NCBI GenBank assembly: GCA_032622095.1
Contig: CP136065.1
Location: 216,734,151 to 216,798,150 of the forward strand
Reading direction: 5' to 3'
Length of the DNA stretch: 64,000 nucleotides
Source of the DNA: Siphonodentalium dalli
Lineage: Eukaryota; Mollusca; Scaphopoda; Gadilida; Siphonodentaliidae
The notes under the pieces were generated by a model. The model ran no database searches. It worked only from the letters and a program-made list of their open reading frames with translations, and was not told the origin of the DNA. Position 1 is the stretch's first letter. Each line of letters begins with the position of its first letter. The position numbers and the translations under genes were made by a program. Shown in pieces: positions 9,606 to 23,300 of the stretch.

Positions 9606-12600
9606 AAATAAATAGAGGATATCTCTAGTGTTTTGAGTCGATATAGGAAATTATCTCACGAGTGACAGAGACAATATGTTTATTTTGGCGAGAGCGGAAA
9701 TACATATTTGTCTCGGTCACGAAAGAGTGTAACAGAACGATGTTTTCGCGGACTCTGTTCCTTCACTAGAATCTTCCAAATTATTAAAGATCACTAAAAC
9801 CTAGAGACTATCTAACTTCGATAGTCAGATTATTGTAAAGAACGGTGTGTACTCCAAATTGGACCAGGTTAAGGACACAATAACGTACTTAGTACTGATA
9901 TCCTCTCTTGAGAATGTTGGTCACAATGAATGGTGAGGTGGATTCCTGAACGTACCTGCGCAATAATTTATATCAACAATTTATTACATATTTATACTTA
10001 GTATCATAACATTGAATAGGTACGTACAGGGTCTGATGACAACAATGACACCAAATTACTTTAGGCGTGCAAACCATTTAGTGTAAACATATTTTATTCC
10101 AATCAAAATAATAACATATATAAACATTTAACAGACATTTTACAGGAGAATAGAATAATATAAATTCGATTGATTGGAAAGGGGATTAAACAACAAGCCC
10201 AAGGGCTTTTATTAAGTTTGCTCCCCTTTTGTTTCGCGCCCGCTCTTCATTAAGTGTAGACAGGGGGTCGGACGGGAAGGAATGAAAATATCATAATTAT
10301 AGTAATGATGATATCGTTAGAAGCAGGGAGAGAAATTGTGAACGAGAAAGAGGTAGAGAGGACGAGAGAGAGAAAGAGAGAGCGAGAGAGATAGAGATAT
10401 AAAAGGGATGAGATGCTGGGAGAGGGGGTAGTTTTCAATAGTTGAGTTGATTTATTGCGTATTAGTAATGATGCTCGTCTATAGTATTCTTCGTGCGTCA
10501 GGCGCCATGGGAGGGGGTCAAGCCCAGATATTTAATGGTTGCATTTGTCAATTTGTAATTAGGCATAAACAGTGGGGAATATCATGATGCCGCATAACTC
10601 GACCAGAATCCAAAGCAATTCGTTGTCCGTATGTATACAGGTGATAGAATCATGGGAATCTTTTTGTTCTCATGATATATGTCTGAACTGCATTAAATAT
10701 TTCTTTGTTTTCGCGAAGGCTAAGCTCCCTTGATCCCCGCAGTAGAGTGTTTTCAGATAGGGCAACATTGGGTAGGGAGCCATTTGGCTATTCAGGTACA
10801 ATGTACTTTGTGAACCCAGGAAAAACCACAAATGTGACATATGAGTTATGTATTATGACAAGTCCCAGTTTAAACATATGTCACTTGCTATTGCAAACAA
10901 AATTGACCATTCCCTATAAATACTGGACCAGAATTCTGGAACCAGTATATTTGTTTTCGGACATTCCAGTCATACATCCTCACCATGTATCTACCTCTAC
11001 AATAGGATACGTCGTCACAGAATAAAACGAGAGGCCGATCACGATCGGCAGATGTTTAACCCATACCTTGGCGACAGCGATGAGCTATTTTCATATATCC
11101 TTACCCCATCCTTTTCATGAGTGCAAAACTTTAAACAATTCACACCTTACTATTAATTCACAAGTGAAATCACACTTATTGGGCACCTTGCTCACATTAA
11201 CACAATGTTAACAGACGTGGCTTTGACTCCAACACAGATACATGTATGTCTTATAGAGTTATAAGTCTAATTAAGCTCAATCCATAGTCGGAGAGAAGCA
11301 CCATAGCTGTTAAATATCAAATAATTAAGAAATTAGGTAGATAAACATCATAGCAACTCAATTTATCTATTTATTACATTGGAACATGAGACATTACATA
11401 TTGTGTGGGGTTTTTTATTATCATTGCTATTTTTTTGTTCATAATATCTTGTGTCAGCTGCATATTAAAAATTCATAGCAACCTATTAATATTTCACCAC
11501 TAAAAAACAATCAATACCTGATCAACTATAGAAGTGAGGGATGTATAGACCTGGATATAAAATATGATTGCTAATGATTGGATATAAATGTTAATTTTCT
11601 TGTAAGTTGATCATTAGAAAAATATGTTTGTGAACAGTTTAAATATAATTAAAGTTAAGGTTTATAATATTATCACAACCATTCGATCGATACCAAAATC
11701 TATACAGGTGAAGAATGTGTCATGATTATCACAGATGTGATTATTTATAGAGTAATCATGCAAAAAATATTTAGCTATCACATTGTGTCAACAGGATTGG
11801 TGAAGGATGTTAATATATTTAAGCAAATAAACCAAATGACCCTCACTATGCAGGTTAGAGGTGTGTTATCATAAACTGTGCCAGAACTATAAACATAATC
11901 AATGGAAATATTTGAGTTATCAAATTGGATAGTAAGGGGTTAATCTTACCCAAACTAATGAACTGATAAACACAGAGTAGTCAACAAAATGCATGTCATT
12001 GGATTTAGAAACCCATACAATAAGTCAGTCTCAAGAATCCCAGCACTGTTAATATTATCCTGTAGCCCAAATGCAATTGAGGGAATTTCAAAATAAGACA
12101 TATCCTCTAATGATGAATTTCAATTGGTCATTTCTTGAAACACTGACTGAACCTGGCTCAAAGTTAAAGTGATAATTTAATATATGTCTATCAGATAATA
12201 TGAGTCAATCGAATGGGTTAATTTTAATCCCAAATTCATGCAAATTAAAAGTGGATCACCATCAACATGTACATAGAATAGGAGAATGATCCAATAAAAA
12301 ACATCAGAAGACCATATGATGTGTGCAGAGGGTTAATCATTTTCAATGACATCATATGATGGAACTAAGGAATGCTGTATTAATTATTTTCTAAGTTATA
12401 ACAACAGTGTCTCTGTAAACAATAATGCCATGAACTGCATGGTTTCAACAGAGAACAGAACTGGAATAAAGAGTCTAACATCAATCAAAGTTTGACAGAT
12501 GTTTATATTAAGTCTGCAGTCACCAGTGGAACTATCAGGTCACTGTGTCCAAAGCAATAAATTATCTCCTTCCAATAACACAGGTGTGTCTTGTTCTATT

Positions 12601-12636
12601 CAAATTTAATAGTGCATGGAAAAGATGTATGAATTA
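9606..12636. other. Intron 4 sequence without a supported gene
   Basis: Holds a GA-rich tract at 10328-10420 and AT-rich unique-looking DNA. An open frame on the plus strand at 10705-11025 has no recognisable domain. I do not call a gene here. Confidence 0.45.
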
Positions 12637-13420
12637 TAAAGGGCCATAACTCTGTTAATATATACCGGATCAAACCCATATTCGCACTTGATCTGTATTT
12701 AGGGGTCAGAAATTCATATACCAAAATTGGTGTCGATCAGATGAAAAATGTTTGAGTCATCCTGGCTTGGATGAATTCTATTTAAAAACAAGAGTGGAAA
12801 GGGTTAACTAAACAATACCAAAATCCATACAGATGAAGAACGTGCTAAGAAAGACCTAGGTAAGAAATATGAGGCAGATCAGAAGAAAATTGTTTGACTT
12901 TGATGCATCAGATAGCATTTGTGAGCAGGGTTAATTATTTTCTAAACCGATCAACCAATCAATGTCAATGACATTTTTTTTATTATTATTATAAAAGTTA
13001 AAAGTAATTTTTTTTTTAAGAAATCGATTTTTTTTTTCCAATTTTTTTTTCGAAAAAGGGTCATAACTCCTTTAAAATAAACTCGATCTGTATTTTGGGC
13101 TGTGAAACTCACATACCAAATTTGGTTCCAATCAGATAAAAAATGTTTGAGTTATGGCAGAATGCGTGAATTCTAAGTTGAAAAAGGGCCATAACTCTGT
13201 AACAAAATCTCGGATCAAACCCAAATTCGAACTCGATCTGTATTTTGGGCTGAGATACAAAATTTGGTTTCGATCGGATAAAAAATGTTTGAGTTATCGC
13301 ATTACTCGTAAAGTGTCTACGGACAGACAGACGGACAGACGGACGGACAGACAGACAGACGGACCAACGACGAGTGGTCAATCCGGGCAACGACACTATG
13401 TTTACCATACTATGGTATGG
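12637..13420 (+). repeat. Interspersed repeat with GGGCCATAACTCTGT units and GACA/GACG microsatellite
   Basis: GGGCCATAACTCTGTTAA, CTCGATCTGTATTTTGGGCT and ATAAAAAATGTTTGAGTTAT recur in three diverged units of roughly 110 bp (from about 12637, 13060 and 13180). They are followed by a GACAGACGGAC microsatellite at 13319-13363 and a small hairpin (TGTTTACCATACTATGGTAT). A similar microsatellite-plus-hairpin tail appears at 32190-32305. It resembles the tail of a widespread non-autonomous element. Confidence 0.6.
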
Positions 13421-14830
13421 GTAAACATAAAAATGGAACACTTTAACTAGAGATCGTTGTCTTTGATATATAGTAACCCAGAATAATACACAACGTGAAG
13501 CAAAGAAGGAAACCAAAGGACAAGGTAAAGACGCACAGGGACTCTGCTACAAAAAGATTAAAGCTGATTCCTCTATTAGTTTGAACATTATGTGGTGTTA
13601 ATCTAATACAACCAAATGTTAGGTTATATGAGGCGTGTGAACTAGTAAGAAGGAAATTTTCATTTAAATAGCTTGGAAGGTTAGCATCCATGATTTTTTT
13701 TTAGAAAAACAAGCTTCCTCTGTTCTACTTTATATCTTACTGGAAGCATATTTACTTTTCTGAATTCATCATATCCAATATGAGAAAATATTCGAAGGTT
13801 TAATATTATTATTACATGTATCAGTTGTTCTGAACAATATTCATCTTCATCTTTGTTTTATAGCTCAATACTGAGAACCATGAACAGTATGCGTATAGTC
13901 AAAATTATAATCACATATGCCCCTGTAACTTAGACATTGAAGACCACAATCACCATTTTCATGTATGCCCTTTATTTATAGATCAGAGAATTTAATTTTA
14001 TCGAAATCTAAGTATTAATGCCTTTCAATCATTGGAAGCAAATCATTTCGTATATGGGATTAAAGGTATATGAAACCACAAGAACACCACTCTTTTTCGC
14101 GCTACTCAATATTTCATAGTTAAAACAAAGCGTTTTGAACAAACCCATGTATGCTATCATGGTAAATTTCGCCATTCATCTTTCAAACTCACTGAATTCT
14201 TTGCTTTTCTTCATAACCGAGATTGGAATACAGATGAAAAGCCGACACCCGCAGCACATACACACACTCTGTACTACTCTTTATAAACACTTTGTGCTAT
14301 ATCTGCTATGTATTTTTATGTATGTTCCATGATTGTATCATGAGAGGGGCAAGTTGTAAATTTTGTAACTTGTACCCCAATCCCTATGTATATTATCTTT
14401 CTAGATATAACAGATGTTTAAAGTAAAAAGCAAAATGGCATAGCATCAGTGAGGATGACACTAGTTACTTTGTTGTTGTCATGAAACTAGCCTTCCTATA
14501 TACAGGAATCTGAGCTACGCCAATGATTTTGCCAGAAACATTTCTGCCATTTCCTCCCCTGAGAGGCGCTGAACCAAAATAGTTACAAAGTAGATTACTG
14601 AATATGTTGGCTTAATTTTGATTCCATTGCAGCTAACAGCTATATGCGTGTTTGTGCGATCTGCGTTTTGATCCAAACAGGATAGACTCTGTTTTAAGGA
14701 TTCAAGGACAGTTTATTGTCAACTAGTCAATTATTTGTATTGACTATGCCCATGCTCAGAGTCTGCTCAATGGAGTCACCATCCATATTTCAAGTGAAAG
14801 TGGCCCCTTCAGATCAGGTTGTTATCTCAC
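13421..14830. other. Intron 4, no feature recognised
   Basis: AT-rich, with only short open frames lacking domain similarity. Confidence 0.45.
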
Positions 14831-15013
14831 CTGTCGCAGATACATGTGGTATGAAGAGAATACTACTTGGCTATCGTTGACGAGTTGCACTACGATGCTT
14901 ATCGTTTCTCCTGGAACATAACAACATTTGTTGGCGGTAACATGCATGGACACAACCTCTCCTCCGTAACAGCAGCAAGTTAGTGTATGATGGGAGTAGT
15001 CGTCTATGGGCTT
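14831..15013 (-). CDS. Alpha-arrestin exon 4: start of arrestin C domain
   Basis: 61 codons, phase 0 at both ends. The acceptor TTTGACTTTTCAG is strong and the donor is CAG|GTGAGA. It encodes KPIDDYSHHTLTCCCYGG, then VSMHVTANKCCYVPGETISI and VQLVND, ending SSYHMYLRQ. The cysteine pair followed by G, a beta strand and the (F/Y)VPGE turn is the usual opening of the arrestin C domain. It joins in frame after the DLNN-CPEAN end of exon 3. Confidence 0.88.
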
Positions 15014-15435
15014 CTGAAAAGTCAAATTTAAAGTGATATGAAACACTTCGTTGCGGTCTTCAAATTCCCAAAGAGAATACTTATGTGCAATATAACTATT
15101 ATCACCAATAATGTGAGGAACAGCATCGTCTCCCAATCCTTACCACAGGCGCCTGGGGAAAATAGCAGATGTACCAGTATACTATACGTGTACCAGTGAC
15201 AATGTCCACAAGTCCGATTTTGGGAAAAACACACCATATTATATTGCTGATAGATTCTCATAATCTTTCAAATCAGTCACAATGTACTTCAGTGTTTCTT
15301 ATTGGCCTTGAAATTGTGGTGTATAATTCCATAATATCAAACGAAGGGAAGTCGAGGCATCGTACCGAAAACTTGCAATATCTACTGGCAATTTGAGAGT
15401 AAAACAGGGTCGTCAGTCTCCCTGTCCGCTTAATA

Positions 15436-18434
15436 TCTATATCTATATTTGCGAATGTCTGTCTGTGTTCTATAGAAATTCACAGGGGACCATCTAGATG
15501 ATACCAAAGGGGTCTACTAGGAGTAACTTTTTACGAGAAAGATAATGGTGGGGGTTAGAATTTTCTAAAGTGACGCCGTTGTTGTCAGGGGCAGAAAAGG
15601 GGGAGGGGCAGAACTGTTTTTGTCGCCGATTGCCACGAAACTTAATTATAATCATCCCCACGATATGAAGAATCTAATGGTGTGGTTTTAACATGTCAAA
15701 AGTGTCGTCGTTCGAGTCAGGGATGCACGGAAGGGAGAGGGGCGCCAAAATTGATAAAACTAATTTTAGCGCCGATTTCCACCAAAATGATATATATTCT
15801 TCTTCATGATACAAGGAATCTAATTGTGCGATTTAACAACGCCAAATTGTTGTCGTTTGGATAAGATATTGGGGGGGGGGTGTGATCACTAAATATGATA
15901 AGATTGGGTTTAGTCGCCGATTGCCACAACACTTATACAAAATCATCCACATGGTATGATGAGTCTAATGGTGTTGCTTAAATTGTCAAATGTGGCCTCA
16001 TTCGACTCAGGGGTGCACTGAAATGGAGAGGGGCACCAAAATTGACACAACATTTTTAGCGCCAATTTCCACCAAATTGATACACGTTTTTATCCATGAT
16101 ACGATTAATCTAATCGTGTGATTTAAAGACGCCATATTGATGATGTTTGTGTGAGAGATGGGGAGGGGAGGTGTGGGCACCAAATTTGATAAAAATTTGT
16201 TTAGTCGCCGATTAGCACCAAACTTATAAATAATCATCTGCATGATATCAGGAGTTTAATTGTGTGGTTTAAGGATGCCACAAGTGGGCCCATTCGAGTC
16301 AGTGGTGTATAGAGGTGAGAGGGACACACATAAATGATAACAATATGTTTAGCGCCGGTTTCCACCAGATTGATACATATTCTTCTCCGTGATACGAGGA
16401 ATCTTATCGTGTGGTTTAGATACACCAAATTGGGGCCCTCTGGGTGAGAGATATGGGGACCTTAAATTTGATACGAATTTGTATACTCGCCAATTTTCAC
16501 CAATTTTATATATATGCATCTCGAATATCTAATGAGTCTAAGTGTGTGGTTTAACGATGACAAAAGTGGCGCCGCGTGTGTCCGAAATAGGGACGGAAGG
16601 GTTACCAAAACTGATAACAAATATTTTAGTACCAATTACCATCAAATTCAGACACATTCTTCTCAAATGATACGAGAAATCAAATCGTGCTGCCTGTCTT
16701 TCTGTCTGTCTGTATGCATTCTATAATAACTTCACGGGGTACAATCGAGATGGCACCAAGGTGTTCTAAGAAGGGTAACTTATTACGAGGAAGATAATGG
16801 TACGGGTTAAAATTTTCTAAACTGACGCTGTGGGTGTCAGGGGAAGAAAATGGGCAGGTCGGCAAAATTAAAAAAATATGGTGAAATAGTTTTGTCGCCG
16901 ATTTCCACCAAACGCATACATAATCACCTCCACGATATGGCGCTGTTCAAGTCAGCGTTGCAGGGGGCATCAACAATTGATTTAATCAGTTATTTTTCCA
17001 CCAAATTGATATATTATTCTTCTCTATGATACGAGGAATATAATCGTGTGATTTAAAGACGCCAAATTGCTGCCGTTTGGGTGAGAGATGGGGGTCATAA
17101 CTATTCTAAGAATTTGTTTAGTTGCTGATTACCACCAAACCTATATATTATCATCTCCAGTATATCATGCATCCATGACTCTAATGGACGTGGTTTAAAT
17201 ATGTCAAAAGTGGCGCCGTTAACGTCATGCATGAGGATGGCAGTTGCACCAAAGCTGATACAAATATATTTAGCACTAATTTCCACAAAATTCATACACG
17301 TTCTTCTCTAATGATACGATGAATTAAATCACATTTGGTGTCTTGGGTCACGGATGGCGAGAGGATATGCACTATCATTGATAAAATTGCTATTCGCCGA
17401 TACCACCTATAAGTTATATATAGTCACCCAGGCCATCTCCATATCATTTTAAAGTTTTCACAATCTCGACAAATGGTGACCCAATTAAGTCACTTGAACA
17501 ATTATATCTTCTCAACTGTCATATTGATATGGGGATGGCAATCAGGGCATTCACATAAATGAGCCAGCAAAAAGAGATACACAGAAGAAGCATTAAAAGT
17601 ATATTTATCATTTTATTTAAACATATTCTTGCAAACCGAGAGACCTCGAACCGTCAGAGGATTGCATATATATTATAACACAATTGAGTCTGTTCCATTC
17701 AATAAAGTTTCCACAAAAAAGTTACAATTTGTCAAGAGATATGGAAATTTATCGAAGGCCTGTTCAAAAATAGTGGTAACAGTGTGCAGTCAAATATATT
17801 TTCTTCTGATATGAAAGAAAACGCAGTCAGTAGCACATGACTTTTCAGGATCCTCCAATACTGACATCTGACAAGCCTTAGACAAGGGTATATCTGCCCG
17901 ATATATAGCGGAATTTTCAGAAAAGACTCATCGACTGACATAAACAACTCAAAATATCGCTCTGTGTCTGGCACAAGTAGCTGATATACATGCACAGCAA
18001 CATTTCTTTTAAACTGAGAATATTTAGCCAATATAATAGCACCATGAACAGAGGAGCATCTGGAAATTTGTCCTCAAGATCTTAGTCCAACCCACTATAG
18101 ATTGATTGATACATCTCTATATGTAAAACCTGATTGTCGTCTTTTATTTTTGCGAACTAATGTGTTTATGATGTTCATGTATCATATTATAACATCTGAA
18201 GTTTACGCAGTTGTAAGTAAATAAATACTTCATTATTGGTGGAACAGATTAATCATGATGAGCCACTACTTCCATGACTGTAAGAATCATGTTTTGTGAC
18301 GCTATTTGAATATACAATTTATGAGAATACGTTTACACTTTAAGCAAGAGTATTCTCTATTCCCAACAAATATCCACAGCATGCAGAGGGTTTTACATCA
18401 CTTTAACCTGGGCAACGCCGGGCAACCCTGCTAG
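15436..18434 (+). mobile_element. Helitron-like element with internal tandem repeats
   Basis: The 5' end TCTATATCTATATTTGCGAA and the 3' end CCTGGGCAACGCCGGG hairpin, then CAACCCTGCTAG followed by T, fit Helitron rules (5'-TC, 3' hairpin before CTAG, A/T target). From about 15540 to 17350 it contains a tandem array of roughly 145-bp units in two alternating types (GTCGCCGATTGCCACCAAAC and GCGCCGATTTCCACCAAATT), so the dimer repeats every 290 bp. No Rep/helicase coding is visible, so it is non-autonomous. Helitron-derived elements with tandem cores are known from bivalves. It lies in arrestin intron 3, and an inverted fragment lies at 30660-30960. Confidence 0.68.
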
Positions 18435-18992
18435 TATATAATAAAAATTGTCTTTATACCCACTTTTGAGCACCCCAGTCATGTTGGGTCCAATTAAGAT
18501 CGATTAGGTAATTTTGTAAAGTAGTTATCAAAAATATGTAATATTTCGGCAAAACAATGTGTTTGGGAGAGGGGTAGCTAAAATCCAATATATCGTAAAC
18601 TGTTCAACATTTGGGTCAACTTCTTTCTACATATGATTTTCAGATAACTATTACACCATATGAATTAAATAGTTTGGCATTTTTGCGATATTCGTTATAA
18701 TGTTTCAGAAAACATAATTTCGTGAAAAAGAGTGATTTTCAGCCAAAAACATAATTTTCAGCTCCAAATGGTAGGAATATACAAATTATTCAACATTTTT
18801 TCCTTTCATGTACAGTATGATTTAGTAATTTTAATACCAACACTGGACAAATTGTTAGGACTTAGCCACAGGGATCGATTTAACAACATCACGAATTTCT
18901 GGGAAGTCATGTGCCAATATCGGTTGTGGCACAGTATGGGTCGTGACACAGTATGGCACTATGGGTGTCGTTCGAACACCAACTGGGAAGGG

Positions 18993-19231
18993 TTAACCCT
19001 TTTAGTGCCAGGTCGATCTTTGTATCAACCCATATCCCTGTGCCAATGCATTCTCTTATATATGCGAGTCGACCATAGGTCGCCTCGCATATATAAGAGA
19101 ATGCATTGGCCTAACAATTTTTTTTTTTTTATTTTTTTTACAATTTTATTAATTTATTCTTATATTCTTTAACAGACATATTTTGTAGGTTTAGGGCCGA
19201 TGAGATCGGCCCCTGGCACTCAAAGGGTTAA
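18993..19231. mobile_element. TTAA-flanked MITE with hairpin module, copy in gypsy unit 1
   Basis: Starts TTAACCCTTTTAGTGCCAGG and ends CCTGGCACTCAAAGGGTTAA. The hairpin module lies at 19041-19110. Termini match the palindrome at 1878-2092, which lacks the module. Confidence 0.75.
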
Positions 19232-19274
19232 AGCTCACACCGAGAAGATCCCCGAGAAACAATAAGTAATAGGC

Positions 19275-19412
19275 AACGAGACAGCGGCATAACAGACACC
19301 AAACAATCAGTAATTGTCAACAAGACAGCGGCGTGATCCTACATTACGTCAAAAAGACAGCGGCGTGAAGCTACATTACGTCAACAATACAGTGGTGTGA
19401 TCCTACATTTCA
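19275..19412 (+). repeat. Short tandem repeat (about 36 bp) in the gypsy-like leader
   Basis: GACAGCGGCGTGA(T/A)...CCTACATTACGTCAACAA occurs three to four times. It sits upstream of the putative TATA-like CAATATAAG and could be an enhancer-like LTR/leader repeat. The same array is at 22558-22695. Confidence 0.6.
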
Positions 19413-20494
19413 GTCCTGCAAGACTCGCAATATAAGCCGACAAAAAACTCACGACATCAGTTGCAGTTGAACTTCGGAACGCTCATCAGTCTAAGTCATG
19501 ACTTTAACATATGATTGTCAGATGACAATTACACCATATTTATTAAATAGTTTGCTCATCAGTCTGTCGTGACACATTCTCGCTCTGTCAATGCACCAGA
19601 CAAGCTACAGCCGAAACACAAGATAGTCTCATTCCCATTTGAAGCAGAGGATGGCTCATCCCGATATGATGACAGATACCCAGTAAGTGATGTACACACA
19701 CTCTTACATGTACATCAGGACGCCAAGATGACGACGGATGAGGACGCCCAGGTGACCCCGGATGGAGACGGAATAAATTCACAACACGACACGGAGGAGA
19801 TCGGACCATGACTATAACGATATCATATAACCATTGATTCATTAAATATATATTACCACTTGAAGTCTCTGACGATATGCAATGCCCACCTTTGTACATA
19901 TCGCTAACTGGTGCGCTGAGATATGGATCGATTCCGGCAGGTCACAGACACAATGTCACGTCAGAAGATAGACAATCACGAAACTACAGCCAAACAAAAA
20001 GAAAGGACAATTGTGTATTCAAACGTAAGTCTAATTGCGATTATTGGTAGTAAATCATGGCAACCGGAAGTACCCAAAACATTGGCATTTCAGGCCCAAT
20101 ACCGACGCGATTAAATCTCAGATCTCTGCAATGGCTATGAATGCTATAACTCAAGTGGTATCCGTGTTCTTAGGTGACCGAACCAAATTCAACAGTTTGA
20201 TTAAGGGATAGACAAAGCCGGGATTTTATCAGGTGCAGCAGATGATAAGAATCCTTTTATCACACAGGCCAGTACCGGCCATGTTGACGACTTTCTACAG
20301 CGCTATCTGACCAAGACACAGAATGTAAAATAGAATGACACCAAAATAGAATTAGGATGTGAATGACACACAATATGCACACTCTGTGCTAAGGTGATTT
20401 AAACAAACACTGACAGAAAATAGCATAATAGCAAGTTTTCCCAGGCAGATCAACGCCAGTCCAAGATGATCAATTAGTAGGGTATTATGTAGAC

Positions 20495-20710
20495 GTGCTC
20501 AAAAGTGACAGTCTAAAATTAATTCGGGATAACCCCAAAACTTTACAAGAGGCAACAAACATATATATGCACAAAGAAGGCATAAGGAGGCAATTTGACT
20601 TTCGAACAAGGCACGAAGTTAGGCATAAGCAGTCAATGGAAGTCAAAAATTTACATTCTAAAGACCCCTGTAGAACATGTGAAAGAAATGACCCTACAAC
20701 ACGCAGTTAG
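20495..20710 (+). pseudogene. gag-like fragment of gypsy copy 1
   Basis: 71-codon frame beginning LKSDSLKLIRDNPKTLQEAT, a typical gag capsid/nucleocapsid approach, and ending in a CRTCER stretch that may be half of a degraded zinc knuckle. It is followed by stops. Confidence 0.5.
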
Positions 20711-20748
20711 CTACACCAACGCAATAAACATGCTAATTTCTCAAACCG

Positions 20749-21596
20749 ATGTCATATCCACTACCGGTCATCGATGATATTTTGGCACTTCTTGGAAAGT
20801 CGATATTCTTTACTGCTCTCGATTTGAAAAGTGGCTATTGGCAGTGCTTAGTCGCAGCAAAAGACAAGCATGTGACAGGTTTTGGCTGCCACCGATGGTT
20901 CTTTGACTTTAACGTTGTTGATTTCGGTCTCCCGAACGCACCGGGCCTGTTTGTGCAATTGATGGCATAAGTTTGTTGTGGTATGGGTGCTTACGACATT
21001 TTGATCTACAGTCATGACCTAGTTTCCCATCCACATCCAAACCGTGTTCGTTAGACTATGGCAACACAACCTTGAACTTAAGCTAAAGAAATGTCAATTT
21101 ATAAATATCTTGGCTGGCTTTATAATTGATGAAAATGGCATGCGACCCGACCCAGAAAACGTAGAAGCCATCTGATCTATGCCCCCTCTAAAGTCAGTTA
21201 AAGAAGTGCAGTTTCATAGCGTTATGTAATGACCAACGACAGTTCATTCCATCATTTTCCAATGGCACCAATATATTATTTGTCTAATAATCTAAGTAAT
21301 ACGCAAACACTGTGATGGACAGTAGAAAAAGAGGCATATGCCATTGACTTTGCACGTCAAAAACTAGATAATAACTTCATTACGCTATGTTCACCATTAC
21401 AACAGACTTTAAACCTTTGAAATGCATCTTGGAGTCACCAATCCAAAATAAGAAAATCAAATTATGGGTACTAGGAATAGCAGGATATAATTGCAAAATT
21501 GGGTCTATAGCTAGCCCAGATAACCTTTGTGCAGACATGTTAAGTAGAACTCAACCTAACATCCATGCCACACGTGAGAAAATGAAATTGAAGTAG
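20749..21596 (+). pseudogene. Reverse transcriptase and RNase H remnant of gypsy copy 1
   Basis: SYPLPVIDDILALLGKS, FTALDLKSGYWQ and FGLPNAPGLF are the Ty3/gypsy RT fingers/palm motifs. Downstream, in another frame, come FIIDENGMRPDPENVEAI then a stop, EKEAYAIDFARQKLD, and TITTDFKPLKCILESPIQNK leading to NLCADMLSR, the end of an RNase H domain. Stops and shifts break the chain at least four times, so no functional polyprotein is possible. The YxDD region is reduced to AYDILIYS. Confidence 0.78.
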
Positions 21597-22275
21597 ATAT
21601 CAACAACAACAATATTGAGATTGGTAATCCAGTAATGATACAAGAAATTGAAACTCGAAATTCTTCTAAATTCACCCCAAAGATTCCGTAAGTTGCAAGG
21701 TCATCATGCCTGAACCACCCACAAAAATGGAACTTGTAGTGTGCAGTAACCTTTTACTGTAATTGATATATATTACCACTTGAAATCTCTTGACGATATG
21801 TAATGCCCATCTTAGTACAGTCACTGGTGGGTATAATTCACCACCGTTTTAACAATAACCACCAGTGATTCCATCACGTTATACTGTCATTTACATGAAC
21901 AACTTATTTCTATATATGATTTTCAGATAACTATTACACCATATGAATTAAATAGTTTGGCATTTTTGCGATATTCGTTATAATGTTTCAGAAAACATAA
22001 TTTCGTGAAAAAGAGTGATTTTCAGCCAAAAACATAATTTTCAGCTCCAAATGGTAGGAATATACAAATTATTCAACATTTTTTCCTTTCATGTACAGTA
22101 TGATTTAGTAATTTTAATACCAACTTTGGACAAATTGTTAGGACTTAGCCACAGGGATCGATTTACCAACATCACGAATTTCTGGGAAGTCATGTGCCAA
22201 TATCGGTTGTGGCACAGTATGGGTCGTGACACAGTATGGCACTATGGGTGTCGTTCGAACACCAACTGGGAAGGG

Positions 22276-22516
22276 TTAACCCTTTGAGTGCCAGGTCGAT
22301 CTTTGTATCAACCCATATACCTGTGCCAATGCATTCTCTTATATATGCGAGTCGACCATAGGTCGCCTCGCATATATAAGAGAATGCATTGGCCTAACAA
22401 TTTTTTTTTTTTTTTTTTTTTTTTACAATTTTATTAATTTATTCTTATATTCTTTAACAGACATATTTTGTAGGTTTAGGGCCGATGAGATCGGCCCCTG
22501 GCACTCAAAGGGTTAA
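22276..22516. mobile_element. TTAA-flanked MITE with hairpin module, copy in gypsy unit 2
   Basis: Same position and sequence as 18993-19231 (TTAACCCTTTGAGTGCCAGG to GGCACTCAAAGGGTTAA). The T-run after the module is longer (about 20 T). Its presence at the same site in both units shows it was there before the duplication. Confidence 0.75.
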
Positions 22517-23300
22517 AGCTCACACCGAGAAGATCCCCGAGAAACAATAAGTAATAGGCAACGAGACAGCGGCATAACAGACACCAACAATCAGTAATTG
22601 TCAACAAGACAGCGGCGTGATCCTACATTACGTCAACAAGACAGCGGCGTGAAGCTACATTACGTCAACAATACAGTGGTGTGATCCTACATTTCAGTCC
22701 TGCAAGACTCGCAATATAAGCCGACAACAAACTCACGACATCAGTTGCAGTTGAACTTCGGAACGCTCATCAGTCTAAGTCATGACTTTAACATATGATT
22801 GTCAGATGACAATTACACCATATGTATTAAATAGTTTGCTCATCAGTCTGTCGTGACACATTCTCGCTCTGTCAATGCACAAGACAAGCTACAGCCGAAG
22901 CACAAGATAGTCTCATTCCCATTTGAAGCAGAGGATGGCTCATCCCGATATGATGACAGATACCCAGTAAGTGATGTACACACACTCTTACATGTACATC
23001 AGGACGCCAAGATGACGACGGATGAGGACGCCCAGGTGACCCCGGATGGAGACGGAATAAATTCACAACACGACACGGAGGAGATCGGACCATGACTATA
23101 ACGATATCATATAACCATTGATTCATTAAATATATATTACCACTTGAAGTCTCTGACGATATGCAATGCCCACCTTTGTACATATCGCTAACTGGTGCGC
23201 TGAGATATGGATCGATTCCGGCAGGTCACAGACACAATGTCACGTCAGAAGATAGACAACGCCAGTCCAAGATGATCAATTAGTAGGGTATTATGTAGAC

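Larger units (their letters stand above)
18619..21900 (+). mobile_element. Dead Ty3/gypsy-type retrotransposon, tandem copy 1
   Basis: Contains gag-like, reverse-transcriptase and RNase-H remnants in order on the plus strand, interrupted by many stops and frameshifts. A possible LTR/promoter zone with CAATATAAGCC lies at about 19429. The phrase TATATATTACCACTTGAA occurs near both 19847 and 21769 and may mark LTR remnants. A TTAA-flanked MITE sits at 18993-19231. A second copy follows head to tail at 21901 and shares the same stop codons. That implies duplication of the DNA after the element had died. It is antisense to the arrestin gene, in intron 3. Confidence 0.75.

Noticed and set aside
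10705-11025. Plus-strand 106-codon frame in arrestin intron 4
   Set aside because: No recognisable domain, no splice context and no second copy; treated as chance.
18732-19172. 146-codon frame repeated at 22015
   Set aside because: It lies in the leader of the duplicated gypsy unit and runs through the TTAA MITE; no domain.
19588-19899. 103-codon minus-strand frame duplicated at 22872
   Set aside because: Conserved only because the DNA was duplicated; opposite strand to gypsy coding remnants, no domain.
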